A stretch of 64,000 nt of DNA, taken from positions 57,269 to 121,268 of the forward strand of contig CAMVLT010000007.1 in the NCBI GenBank assembly GCA_947168395.1, given 5' to 3'. The notes below the pieces were generated by a model. That model worked only from the letters and a program-made list of their open reading frames with translations. It was not told where the DNA came from and did not search any database. Origin of the DNA: an uncultured Prevotellaceae bacterium (GTDB lineage Bacteria; Bacteroidota; Bacteroidia; Bacteroidales; Bacteroidaceae). The first letter of the stretch is position 1, and every line of letters starts with the position of its first letter. Below, one piece after another: positions 34,901 through 42,668 of the stretch. The translations under genes were made by a program, and so were the position numbers.

Positions 34901-35213
34901 AGCCATGATACGCCACGAGATAGAGCAACTGCAGCTGCCCCGTCTGGAGCAGATATCGATAGACACGGTGGAGCGCTACCAAGGGTCGCAGCGTGATGTC
35001 ATCATCTATTCGTTCACCGTCAGCCGACCCTATCAGCTGGACTTCCTGACATCGAACTGCTTCGAAGAAGGCAACCGCACCATCGACCGCAAGCTGAATG
35101 TAGCCATCACGAGAGCCCGAAAACAGATGCTGATGACGGGAAATAAGGAAATTTTGTGTCGAAATGTCATTTTTTCGGAGCTGATTGCACGTTATCAAGA
35201 AAAAATATATTAA
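31989..35213 (+). CDS. Dna2-like nuclease-helicase (PD-(D/E)XK + superfamily 1 helicase)
   Basis: 1074 residues from ATG 31989; the track start at 31956 precedes the promoter. The N-terminal half has a RecB/Cas4-type nuclease core (LQGRVDLMTSDMRLLVEQKSG, matching GxxD...ExK, with a later Q in HYVQLLLYYGIL). The C-terminal half is an Upf1/Dna2-like helicase with Walker A (IGPPGTGKTS), IVDEASQ, GDHKQLPA and LNVAITRARK. Such enzymes unwind and cut 5' flaps or DNA ends. I see no iron-sulphur Cys quartet. It stands alone, not in an evident defence operon, so repair is the first guess. Confidence 0.85.
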   Translation: MTTEELFGRCVELAKSEPGVVANRFMHETLVLCCAHGLKAAGTGFGNLFSQVDYLAKRRGMTTAERMAVQQMRRHSNHSEVPSREVWMQDVRALALFISAVCQADVPDELLRLIPHHQSLAEAAPSVDLRYRRCIVGRWDENTIDAETADGGRVEIDYTEHPYLRKILREGMQLNLLDSHVEGEKLQPAIVVVEPDFLLDVSTVARCFQGSYGHHPLLYTALRLKEREGSQAMLLGNFAGAALDDIINHVEMPDTINSFFREQAMQFVTCEGFNGRQFMADAQQQWTNIGEAVDVLFGEEYDRRKALLEPSFVCESLGLQGRVDLMTSDMRLLVEQKSGKNYSIERASAPDHQQHSTFKEEHYVQLLLYYGILRYNFGRSANQVDIRLLYSRYPATRGLLYVNFYRELFREAIRLRNQIVATELLIAREGFGRILPLLQPAVVFKEARKDDFYYRYVEPPVAKVASLLSRLSPLERAYYERMLTFVYREQLIGKVGRQEGQGGAASDLWNMPLAEKMETGNIILGDEPSATLNFRRGDMVYVYNYNDVPDARRAILYKGTIAQIDGEGVKVKLSDEQQNVDPMKQGKWAVEHAGSDMNTTSAIKSLHQFIAASADKKSLLLGSRPPQADTSLRLSRSYHPHYDDIVLRARQSLDYFLLIGPPGTGKTSMALRFLVEEELATHRPPLTAHLLLLSYTNRAVDEICAMLEDAGHDYIRIGNDTSCDPRFVGHLLENTLGEKPKLDAIRQRIEAMPIIVGTTSMLQARPFIFQLKHFSLCIVDEASQILEPGLVGLLASDRIGRFILIGDHKQLPAVVQQSEEESRVDDPLLTAIGITDCRQSLFERLLKWEHSQGRTQFTGILRKQGRMHPDIAAFPNEMFYPNERLEPVPLAHQTDTSLHYDLPSEDAIDEVLKQRRVVFIDAGTHETFSDKTNPAEARIVADLLRRIYRFYGDRFDAAKTVGVIVPYRNQIAMIRHEIEQLQLPRLEQISIDTVERYQGSQRDVIIYSFTVSRPYQLDFLTSNCFEEGNRTIDRKLNVAITRARKQMLMTGNKEILCRNVIFSELIARYQEKIY

Positions 35214-35239
35214 CTTTGCGCACGTTGTAGAGACGCCGC

Positions 35240-36031
35240 ATGAATAACAAGAACGTAGAACTTCGTCAACTGAGCATTGGCTACCACGGGAAGAAAGATG
35301 TGAAAACCGTGGCGAAGGACATCAATGCCACCATCAGACAGGGTGAACTGACCTGCCTGTTGGGAGCCAACGGCGTGGGAAAATCTACGTTGCTGCGGAC
35401 GCTCTCGGTCTTCCAGCCAAAGCTGGGGGGAAGCATCCTGATAGAGGGGCGTGAGATTGACGACTACAGCGACAAGCAGCTGAGCCGTCTCATAGGCGTG
35501 GTGCTGACGGAAAAGCCCGACATCAAGAACATGAGCGTCAGGGAACTGATAAGCTTAGGACGCTCGCCCTACACGGGCTTCTGGGGAACCTGCTCGGAAG
35601 AGGACCTGACCATTGTAGACGAGTCCATCGCCCAGGTGGGTGTCGGCCACTTGAGCAGCCGCATGGTCGATACCTTGTCAGACGGTGAACGGCAAAAGGT
35701 GATGATAGCCAAGGCACTGGCTCAGCAGACGCCCGTCATCTACTTAGACGAGCCGACGGCATTTCTCGACTTTCCCAGCAAGGTGGAGGTGCTGCTGCTG
35801 CTCAGGCGCATCTGCCAAGAGGCCGAGAAAACCATCTTCCTGTCTACCCACGACCTGGAGCTGGCATTGCAGATAGCCGACTGCATCTGGCTGATGGATG
35901 CTGAGAACGGAATGAGCATCGGCACTCCCAAAGAGCTGGCCCAGACGGGCGTGCTGGGGAAATTCATCGAGCGAAAGGGCATCAGCTTCGACACCAACAC
36001 ATTAACAATAAGAATTGACAAGACAATATGA
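35240..36031 (+). CDS. btuD: FecCD-type ABC transporter ATPase, probably vitamin B12 uptake
   Basis: 263 residues. Walker A (LLGANGVGKST), signature LSDGERQKVMIAKALAQ, Walker B (VIYLDEPTAFLD) and STHD switch. Closest in style to ATPases for siderophore, haem or cobalamin import. It overlaps the cobD-like gene by ATGA, which favours corrinoid transport; no permease or binding protein is in the window. TAACTTTG overlapping the preceding stop codon (35211-35218) can serve as its -7 box. Confidence 0.72.
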   Translation: MNNKNVELRQLSIGYHGKKDVKTVAKDINATIRQGELTCLLGANGVGKSTLLRTLSVFQPKLGGSILIEGREIDDYSDKQLSRLIGVVLTEKPDIKNMSVRELISLGRSPYTGFWGTCSEEDLTIVDESIAQVGVGHLSSRMVDTLSDGERQKVMIAKALAQQTPVIYLDEPTAFLDFPSKVEVLLLLRRICQEAEKTIFLSTHDLELALQIADCIWLMDAENGMSIGTPKELAQTGVLGKFIERKGISFDTNTLTIRIDKTI

Positions 36032-37047
36032 TTTTCGGACACGGCAACGACTCATACCTTTACGGAGACCGCATCAAGATGGACTTCAGCTCCAACCTGC
36101 CAGGGTTTGCCAACCTTGGGGGACTGGAGGCACATTTGGCCACACGGCTGAGTACTATCAAGTCGTATCCAGAGCCCGAGGCACGTGAGTTGGAGGAGCT
36201 GTTGGCCGAAGAATTAGGCATACAGCCGAACAGCATCATGGTGACGGCAGGCGCTATAGAGGCCATCTATCTGATAGCCCAACTCTACAGGGGATGGGCT
36301 TCGGTAATACCACAGCCCACCTTCAGCGAATATGAGGATGCCTGCAAGATACACGGCCACCTGGTTTCATACTACGACAATGACGACATGGAGGTGCTGC
36401 CCGACAAACGCATCTACTGGCTTTGCAATCCCAACAACCCCACGGGCAACGTCATGTTGAAGACGCTGATGAGCCACGTTATCAGGGAACAGCGGAACTA
36501 CATCTTCGTCGTCGACCAGTCGTATGAGGACTACACGCTCAGAAGTATGCTGCAGCCAAGAGAGATGCAGGACTGCTATAACCTGATTCTGATACACTCG
36601 ATGACCAAGAAGTACTGCATCCCTGGACTTCGGCTGGGCTACATCACGGCATCGCCCATCATCATCGACCGTCTGCGACAGATACGGCAGCCCTGGACGG
36701 TCAACTCGCTCGCCATCGAAGCGGGAAAGTATATGGTGCAGAACCACGTGGAGGTGATACCCGACAAGGTGAAATACTTGAATGACGCTGCCCTGCTGCA
36801 CGAGATGTTGTCTGACATTCCGAGGCTGATGCTGATGGACAGCGACACCAACTTCATGCTGGCCCATATTGAGCACAGCAATGCCAAGAAACTGAAACAA
36901 TGGCTTATAGAAAAGCACGGCATCCTGATTCGAGATGCCTCCAATTTCCACGGACTCGACCACCACTGCTTCCGTGTATCGGGCCAGACACCAGAGCAAA
37001 ACGAGGCACTGGTGGAAGCCATCAAGGAATATCTGAAGGAGTATTAA
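36028..37047 (+). CDS. cobD: PLP-dependent aminotransferase-fold enzyme, CobD-like threonine-phosphate decarboxylase
   Basis: 339 residues, fold type I. NPNNPTGNVM binds the cofactor phosphate region and SMTKKYCIPGLRLGY holds the PLP Lys in the pattern typical of CobD/HisC enzymes. CobD makes aminopropanol phosphate for the cobalamin lower loop. HisC (histidinol-phosphate aminotransferase) is the main alternative. The overlap with a btuD-like gene and the opening GHGND (as in CobC/CobD) favour CobD. Confidence 0.75.
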   Translation: MIFGHGNDSYLYGDRIKMDFSSNLPGFANLGGLEAHLATRLSTIKSYPEPEARELEELLAEELGIQPNSIMVTAGAIEAIYLIAQLYRGWASVIPQPTFSEYEDACKIHGHLVSYYDNDDMEVLPDKRIYWLCNPNNPTGNVMLKTLMSHVIREQRNYIFVVDQSYEDYTLRSMLQPREMQDCYNLILIHSMTKKYCIPGLRLGYITASPIIIDRLRQIRQPWTVNSLAIEAGKYMVQNHVEVIPDKVKYLNDAALLHEMLSDIPRLMLMDSDTNFMLAHIEHSNAKKLKQWLIEKHGILIRDASNFHGLDHHCFRVSGQTPEQNEALVEAIKEYLKEY

Positions 37048-37079
37048 ACAGGGAAATGAAAAGAAAAATGGTATTTTCC

Positions 37080-37110
37080 TTTGCATTTCGCTCACTTATT
37101 CGTACCTTTG
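37080..37110 (+). promoter_or_regulatory. prfB promoter, near-leaderless
   Basis: TTTG (37080-37083), 19 bp, TACCTTTG (37103-37110), then only CACC before the ATG at 37115. A 30-bp stretch across it (37090-37119) is identical to 61993-62022 before the TPR gene. Confidence 0.82.
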
Positions 37111-37114
37111 CACC

Positions 37115-38239
37115 ATGATTACACAAGACCAACTGAAAGACGTGACCGAGCGCACCGAAAAGTTGCGCCGCTATTTGCGTATAGACGAGAAACAGATAGA
37201 GTGGGAGGAAGAAGACCTGCGGACACAGGCTCCCGACTTCTGGGACGACCCCAAGCGGGCCGAGGCCCAGATGAAGAAGGTGAAGGCCATCAAGAAATGG
37301 ATTGACGGCTATAATGAAGTGCGTACCATGGCCGACGAGCTGCAACTGGCTTTCGACTTCTACCGAGAGGAGATGGTCACAGAGCAGGAGGTGGACGAGG
37401 CCTACCAGAAGGCTATAGGAGCCATCGAGTCATTAGAGCTGATGAATATGTTGCGACAGGAGGAGGACCCGATGGACGCCGTGCTGAAAATCAACAGCGG
37501 TGCCGGCGGCACAGAGGCTCAGGACTGGGCTTCGATGCTTATGCGCATGTACATGCGCTGGGCTGAGGCTCACGGTTATAAGGTGACCATTGCCAACCTG
37601 TTAGACGGCGACGAGGCCGGCATCAAGAGTGTCACGATGCAGATAGAGGGCGGCGAGTATGCCTACGGCTACCTGAAGTCGGAAAACGGTGTCCACCGCT
37701 TAGTGCGCGTCTCGCCTTTCAATGCACAGGGCAAGCGCATGACGTCGTTCGCCTCCGTATTCGTCACGCCGTTGGTCGACGATACCATTGAGGTTTACGT
37801 AGACCCCGCCAAACTGTCGTGGGACACGTTCCGCTCGTCAGGTGCGGGTGGCCAGAATGTGAACAAGGTGGAGTCGGGTGTCCGGCTGCGCTATTGGTAC
37901 ACCGACCCTGACACCGGCGAGGAGGAGGAAATCCTGATTGAGAATACCGAGACACGCGACCAGCCCAAGAATAAGGAGCGTGCGATGGCGCTGCTCCGTT
38001 CGCAACTCTACGACCGTGCCATGAAGAAGCGTATGGAGGCACAGGCCAAGATAGAGGCTGGCAAGAAGAAAATTGAGTGGGGCAGCCAAATACGCTCCTA
38101 TGTCTTCGACGACAAGCGCGTAAAAGACCATCGCACGAATTTCGAAACTCGCGACGTGGAGAGCGTCATGAACGGCAAGCTCGACGGCTTCATCAAGGCC
38201 TACTTGATGGAGTTTGCCGCCGACGAGGCCGAAGGTTGA
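37115..38239 (+). CDS. prfB: Peptide chain release factor 2
   Basis: 374 residues. It reads UGA/UAA stop codons and triggers peptide release. SPFNAQGKRMTSF contains the RF2-type SPF recognition motif, and SGAGGQNVNKVESGVRL contains the catalytic GGQ. At the position where many bacteria have the in-frame UGA of the programmed +1 frameshift (after LRRYL), the sequence reads straight on (TATTTGCGTATAGAC), so autoregulation by frameshifting is absent. Confidence 0.96.
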   Translation: MITQDQLKDVTERTEKLRRYLRIDEKQIEWEEEDLRTQAPDFWDDPKRAEAQMKKVKAIKKWIDGYNEVRTMADELQLAFDFYREEMVTEQEVDEAYQKAIGAIESLELMNMLRQEEDPMDAVLKINSGAGGTEAQDWASMLMRMYMRWAEAHGYKVTIANLLDGDEAGIKSVTMQIEGGEYAYGYLKSENGVHRLVRVSPFNAQGKRMTSFASVFVTPLVDDTIEVYVDPAKLSWDTFRSSGAGGQNVNKVESGVRLRYWYTDPDTGEEEEILIENTETRDQPKNKERAMALLRSQLYDRAMKKRMEAQAKIEAGKKKIEWGSQIRSYVFDDKRVKDHRTNFETRDVESVMNGKLDGFIKAYLMEFAADEAEG

Positions 38240-38283
38240 GAGAGATTGTTATTAGTAAATTGTTAAAATAGTAAATCAGAATT

Positions 38284-38439
38284 ATGGCAAAGAAAGTAGC
38301 AAAGGATTCAAACCCCAAGCGGGTGGCTTACGAGAAGAAACAGCAAGAGAAAGGTGAACTGGTCATCAAGTGGATTATCGGCGTGCTCATTGCCCTGGCA
38401 TTGTGCTATGCTGCTTACTCCATCTGGCTCGTTGCCTAA
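38284..38439 (+). CDS. Small single-pass membrane protein (51 aa)
   Basis: Too short for the ORF track. Reads MAKKVAKDSNPKRVAYEKKQ..., a Lys-rich cytoplasmic N-terminus followed by one hydrophobic segment (WIIGVLIALALCYAAYSIWL) and a stop at 38437. It lies 44 bp after prfB and ends 3 bp before the CYTH gene, so it is probably translated as part of that operon. Function unknown. Confidence 0.7.
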   Translation: MAKKVAKDSNPKRVAYEKKQQEKGELVIKWIIGVLIALALCYAAYSIWLVA

Positions 38440-38442
38440 TCT

Positions 38443-38943
38443 ATGAGCGGCATGGAGATTGAACGGAAGTTCATGGTACGCGGCGAGGACTACAAGCAGC
38501 GTGCCTACGCTTCCGACCGCATTAAGCAAGGTTACATCTGCAGTGGCCACGGACGTACCGTCAGGGTACGCATCCGTGGCAACCGTGGATACTTGACCAT
38601 TAAAGGCCCCAGCACAAACGGCGGCATGAGCCGCTATGAGTTTGAGAAGGAAATAACGCTGACGGAAGCCGAGGAGCTGTTCAAAATCTGTGAGCCAGGC
38701 GTCATCGACAAGACGCGCTACTTGGTGAAAAGCGGAAACCACACCTTCGAAGTGGACGAATTCTACGGTGACAACGAGGGGCTCGTCATGGCTGAGGTAG
38801 AACTGCAGTCAGAGGATGAGCCATTCGAAAAGCCCGATTTCATCGGTAAAGAAGTGACTGGCGACCGCCGTTTTTACAACGGGCACCTGCGGCAGTACCC
38901 CTTCATCGTTTGGGGCAAAACTTTATCAGCAGAATACCGATAA
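38443..38943 (+). CDS. CYTH-domain protein (inorganic triphosphatase/adenylate cyclase IV-like)
   Basis: 166 residues. MEIERKFMV is the ExExK motif at the start of the triphosphate tunnel, and alternating charged strands (TVRVRIRGNRGYLTIKGP) follow. Bacterial short CYTH proteins mostly hydrolyse inorganic triphosphate. ATG at 38452 (MEIERK) is an alternative start. The 3' end overlaps the convergent vanZ-like gene by 41 bp. Confidence 0.88.
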   Translation: MSGMEIERKFMVRGEDYKQRAYASDRIKQGYICSGHGRTVRVRIRGNRGYLTIKGPSTNGGMSRYEFEKEITLTEAEELFKICEPGVIDKTRYLVKSGNHTFEVDEFYGDNEGLVMAEVELQSEDEPFEKPDFIGKEVTGDRRFYNGHLRQYPFIVWGKTLSAEYR

Positions 38944-39298
38944 CGCCACCCAGCGTACACCCCAAGGTGTTGGCCACAAAATCGTGCCAGTCGCCATTAC
39001 GATTAGTAGTGGCGTATTCCTGCAACAGTTCCAGGACACCGCTCATGGCAATTGGCATGAGCCATGCCCATAATCCCAGTTTCCCGTAGTCGGGACGCTG
39101 GTGCTTACGCCAGTATTCCCACCAGATGACACTACACGTGCCACCATACATCACCAGATGCGTCCATTTGTCGATGAACTTCACGTTGTCGAAGGGTGTT
39201 TCCGGGAAGAAGGGAGTCAACGACAATATCCACACAAGGGCAATGCACACCACTGACAGGGGGTACTTTTTGATGTATTTCCTGATAATTTCCAACAT
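38903..39298 (-). CDS. VanZ-like membrane protein
   Basis: 131 residues with four membrane segments; FIDKWTHLVMYGG and WHDFVANTLGCTLGGVIG are the conserved VanZ-like stretches. The family is linked to glycopeptide resistance in one case but is mostly of unknown role in envelope biology. Convergent overlap with the CYTH gene. Confidence 0.85.
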   Translation of the reverse strand: MLEIIRKYIKKYPLSVVCIALVWILSLTPFFPETPFDNVKFIDKWTHLVMYGGTCSVIWWEYWRKHQRPDYGKLGLWAWLMPIAMSGVLELLQEYATTNRNGDWHDFVANTLGCTLGGVIGILLIKFCPKR

Positions 39299-39327
39299 TC
39301 TTTGAAGATTTACTTACAATTTGCATG

Positions 39328-39359
39328 CAAAAGTAAGAAATATTTTATACTTTTGCAAA
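39328..39359 (-). promoter_or_regulatory. Divergent promoter region, vanZ-like side and transporter side
   Basis: Leftward: TTTG (39356-39359), 20 bp, TACTTTTG (39328-39335). A rightward TACTTTTG (39348-39355) for the NSS transporter abuts the leftward TTTG box, so the two promoters interleave and are likely to compete. Confidence 0.65.
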
Positions 39360-39389
39360 CAAAATCGGAAGAAATAAGTAACAGGAGCT

Positions 39390-40772
39390 ATGGAAAGTCC
39401 ACATATAGGCGAGCACAGCTCGGGAATGAGAGCAAACTTCAGCGGCAAGTTAGGAATCATATTGGCTACGGCTGGCTCGGCCGTCGGGCTGGGCAACGTG
39501 TGGCGTTTCCCCTATATGACAGGCGTTAATGGCGGTGCGGCGTTTATCATCATCTACTTCGGCTGTATCCTGCTGTTGGGTATCCCTGGCATGGTCAGCG
39601 AGTTCATCATTGGCCGCCATGCCCAGGCCAATGCCTACCGTGCCTATGGCAAGATAGGCGGCCAGATATGGCGTCTGGTCGGCATTTTAGGCATATTGAC
39701 TTCTACCATCATCCTCGGCTTCTATGCCGTAGTGGCCGGCTGGTGCCTGCAATATCTCTTTGCCTCCTTTGCCGGACAGCTGAACGGCGATGCCACCTAT
39801 GTACAAAATTACTTCCAGAGCTTTTCCTCTGACCCACTGAAGCCGGCACTGTGGGGGATAGCCTTCATCGCGATTACCCATCTGGTCATTGTGCGGGGGG
39901 TACAGAGAGGCATTGAGCGGGCATCGAAGATACTGATGCCTTTATTACTCATACTGCTGCTGATTATCGTCGTTGCCTCGTGCATGCTGCCCAGAGCCAT
40001 CAACGGGGTGCGTTTCCTGCTGCTGCCCGATTTCACGAAGGTCTCGGGCAGTCTCTTGTTGGAGGCGTTGGGACAGGCATTCTTCTCGCTGTCTCTTGGT
40101 ACGGCCTGCCTCTGCACCTACGCCAGCTACTTCAGCCGCCAAACCAACCTGTTGCGCTCAGCCACACAGATAGCCCTCCTCGATACGCTGATAGCCATTC
40201 TCGCTGGTCTGATGATATTCCCCGCAGCCTTTTCCGTCGGCGTCAATCCCGACTCTGGCCCCTCGCTCATCTTCATCACTCTGCCCAACGTGTTCCAGCA
40301 GGCTTTTGCCCAGCTGCCTGCGGTGGGTTACGTTATTGGCATACTGTTCTATGCCCTCCTGGTGTTCGCCGCCCTGACGTCGACCATCTCCATGCACGAA
40401 ATCGGTACTGCCTTCTTCCATGAGGAGCTGCACTTGCCACGCCATAAGGCTGCCGTCATCCTGACAATGGTGTGCAGCGTCATTGCTGTTTTATGTTCAC
40501 TCAGCGTCGGAGCCGTCTCCGAGTTGCAGCTTTTCGGCGAGCCGCTCATGGGCTTTTGCGACCTCCTGACGGCTCAGGTTATGCTGCCTGCCGGAGCGTT
40601 CCTGACGAGCATTTTCATTGGGTGGTTTGTCTCGCGGCGGATAGTATATGACGAGTTCACCAACAACGGCACCGTCAGTCGCCCGCTGTTCGGTGTCTGG
40701 CTCTTCTGCGTGCGCTTTGTCGTACCCATCGGCATCCTGCTTATCTTCCTCCATCAGTTTGGCGTAATATGA
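39390..40772 (+). CDS. Sodium-dependent amino-acid transporter (NSS/LeuT family)
   Basis: 460 residues, about 11-12 helices. ATAGSAVGLGNVWRFPYMTGVNGGAAF is the TM1/TM2 sodium and substrate site of neurotransmitter:sodium symporters. It imports an amino acid or related solute with Na+; the substrate is not predictable. The stop overlaps the next start by ATGA, indicating translational coupling with the HhH protein gene. Confidence 0.93.
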   Translation: MESPHIGEHSSGMRANFSGKLGIILATAGSAVGLGNVWRFPYMTGVNGGAAFIIIYFGCILLLGIPGMVSEFIIGRHAQANAYRAYGKIGGQIWRLVGILGILTSTIILGFYAVVAGWCLQYLFASFAGQLNGDATYVQNYFQSFSSDPLKPALWGIAFIAITHLVIVRGVQRGIERASKILMPLLLILLLIIVVASCMLPRAINGVRFLLLPDFTKVSGSLLLEALGQAFFSLSLGTACLCTYASYFSRQTNLLRSATQIALLDTLIAILAGLMIFPAAFSVGVNPDSGPSLIFITLPNVFQQAFAQLPAVGYVIGILFYALLVFAALTSTISMHEIGTAFFHEELHLPRHKAAVILTMVCSVIAVLCSLSVGAVSELQLFGEPLMGFCDLLTAQVMLPAGAFLTSIFIGWFVSRRIVYDEFTNNGTVSRPLFGVWLFCVRFVVPIGILLIFLHQFGVI

Positions 40773-41641
40773 AGTTCTTCTATCTTCAGAAATCCGACCG
40801 TCGTGTCATCTTGCTGCTCCTTGGCATCATCGTAGCGGCATTGGTCGTTGGCTACTTTTTCGACGGAGAACCTGAAGAAGCGGCTATGGAAGAAGTGCCT
40901 ACGCAAAAGGCAGGAAAGCAGCAACACTCCAAGGCCAGTTACTATCAGGGAGAGCCCAAGCAACCTGAACTCTTTCCGTTCGACCCCAACACAGCCGACA
41001 GTACCCAGCTGTTACGTCTCGGCCTACAGCCTTGGCAAGTGCGCAATATATATAAGTACAGGGCAGCAGGAGGCATCTATCGTGAGCCCAGCGACTTTGC
41101 CCGTCTCTACGGCCTCACCCTCAAACAATATCGACAGTTGGAGCCTTACATCCGAATCTCTGAGGACTACCAGCCTGCTGCCCGCTTTATTTCCAAGGAT
41201 GTCACTATGGAGGAGCGCGACACCATGCGGTATCCAGTCAAGTTGCAGCCCCAGGAGCGCATCGTCCTGAATACGGCCGATACCGCACAACTGCGCAAGG
41301 TGCCTGGTATCGGACATTACTTCGCCCGCAAGATTGTAGAATACCGCGAACGACTGGGCGGCTATGTTAGTGTGCAGCAACTGTTAGAGATTGAGGACTT
41401 CCCTGATACGGCCGTCAACTACTTTATCATTCCTGACGATACCCAGCTGCGCAAGTTAAACCTCAACCGCCTCAGCCTAAACGAGCTGAAGCGCCATCCC
41501 TACATCAGCTTCTACCAGGCCCGAGCAATTGTCGACTATCGGCGACTTCACGGTCCGCTCGAAAGTCTGCAGCAGCTCAGCCTGTCGCGTGACTTCCCGC
41601 CCGAAGCCATCAGACGGCTGGCACCATACGTGGAATTCTAA
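40769..41641 (+). CDS. Membrane-anchored helix-hairpin-helix protein (ComEA-like)
   Basis: 290 residues; one N-terminal membrane segment (VILLLLGIIVAALVVGYFF) and three HhH units: FDPNTADSTQLLRLGLQPWQVRNI, LNTADTAQLRKVPGIGHYFARKI and LNLNRLSLNELKRHPYISFYQARAI. HhH pairs bind DNA non-specifically. In ComEA-like proteins they act outside the inner membrane in DNA uptake, but in Bacteroidota this role is untested. Coupled to the transporter upstream; xerD follows 13 bp downstream. Confidence 0.85.
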   Translation: MKFFYLQKSDRRVILLLLGIIVAALVVGYFFDGEPEEAAMEEVPTQKAGKQQHSKASYYQGEPKQPELFPFDPNTADSTQLLRLGLQPWQVRNIYKYRAAGGIYREPSDFARLYGLTLKQYRQLEPYIRISEDYQPAARFISKDVTMEERDTMRYPVKLQPQERIVLNTADTAQLRKVPGIGHYFARKIVEYRERLGGYVSVQQLLEIEDFPDTAVNYFIIPDDTQLRKLNLNRLSLNELKRHPYISFYQARAIVDYRRLHGPLESLQQLSLSRDFPPEAIRRLAPYVEF

Positions 41642-41654
41642 TAAGTACTTTACA

Positions 41655-42584
41655 ATGATGGACGAAACAAAGAGAATGGAAGAAAAGATGGTGAGAGGGT
41701 ACGTCAGGTACCTGAAGCTGGAACGCAATATGTCGCCCAACACGCTGGAGGCCTACCAGCGTGATTTGGAGAAGCTGTTGACCTGTCTGAAAGGAATGGA
41801 CAAGCACTTATTAGACGTCAAGTTAGAGGATTTGCAGACTTTTGCTGCCGGACTCCACGACATCGGTGTCGGTCCGCGGTCACAATGCCGAATCCTGAGT
41901 GGCGTCCGTTCCTTCTTCCATTACTTAGTGGTAGACGGCTACCGTGACGACGACCCAACGGAGCTGTTGGAGTCGCCGACGCTGGGCAAGCACCTGCCCG
42001 AAGTGCTGTCGACGGCTGAGGTGGACCAGTTGGAGGAGTCGATAGACCTGTCGAAGTGGGAGGGTCACCGCAACCGTGCCATCATCGAAGTGCTGTTCTC
42101 GTGCGGCTTGCGTGTCAGCGAACTGGTCAATCTGCGGCTGTCGAACCTCTACTTGGAAGAGCACTTTGTCCGCATCAACGGCAAGGGTTCGAAGGAGCGG
42201 TTGGTACCCATCTCGCCCCGTGCCATCAAGGAGTTAGGTTTCTGGTTCGACGATCGCTGCCACATGACCATTAAAGCGGGCGAGGAGGACTACGTGTTCC
42301 TGAACCGCCGGGGTGCTCACCTGACGCGCACCATGATTCTTATCATGATCAAGCAGCAGGCCGTTGAGGCGGGTATCAAGAAGACCATCTCGCCCCACAC
42401 GCTGCGCCACTCGTTTGCTACTGCCCTGCTTGAAGGCGGTGCCGACCTTCGCGCCATCCAGGCCATGCTCGGCCACGAGTCCATAGGCACCACCGAAATC
42501 TATACCCACATTGACACCACCACACTGCGGCAGGAGATTCTGGAGCATCATCCGAGGAACATGAAATGGCAAAAAAGTAGCTAA
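41655..42584 (+). CDS. xerD: Tyrosine recombinase XerD
   Basis: 309 residues from ATG 41655, 42 codons inside the track ORF, whose earlier part overlaps the HhH gene. SAM-like N-terminal domain (LKLERNMSPNTLEAYQRDLEKLL) and catalytic domain with LFSCGLRVSEL (Arg), HTLRHSFATALLEGGADL (HxxR), LGHESIGTTEIYTHI (His and nucleophile Tyr). Normal length for the chromosome-dimer-resolving XerC/D pair. Placed among housekeeping genes, so not a mobile-element integrase. Confidence 0.94.
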   Translation: MMDETKRMEEKMVRGYVRYLKLERNMSPNTLEAYQRDLEKLLTCLKGMDKHLLDVKLEDLQTFAAGLHDIGVGPRSQCRILSGVRSFFHYLVVDGYRDDDPTELLESPTLGKHLPEVLSTAEVDQLEESIDLSKWEGHRNRAIIEVLFSCGLRVSELVNLRLSNLYLEEHFVRINGKGSKERLVPISPRAIKELGFWFDDRCHMTIKAGEEDYVFLNRRGAHLTRTMILIMIKQQAVEAGIKKTISPHTLRHSFATALLEGGADLRAIQAMLGHESIGTTEIYTHIDTTTLRQEILEHHPRNMKWQKSS

Positions 42585-42632
42585 TTTGCGTAGTTTTTTA
42601 GTGATTGCTGCGTCTAATCAGAAAAAAAGCAG

Positions 42633-42640
42633 TAATTTTG
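42633..42640 (+). promoter_or_regulatory. -7 box (TAATTTTG) of the M16 protease gene
   Basis: TAATTTTG 28 bp before the ATG at 42669, matching TAnnTTTG. No well-spaced TTTG box is seen. Confidence 0.6.
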
Positions 42641-42668
42641 CACCCAAATACTTTTAAACAACCTAATT

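Noticed and set aside
41655-42584. xerD as an integrase of a mobile element
   Set aside because: Normal XerD length and motifs, embedded among housekeeping genes, with no att-like repeats or cargo.
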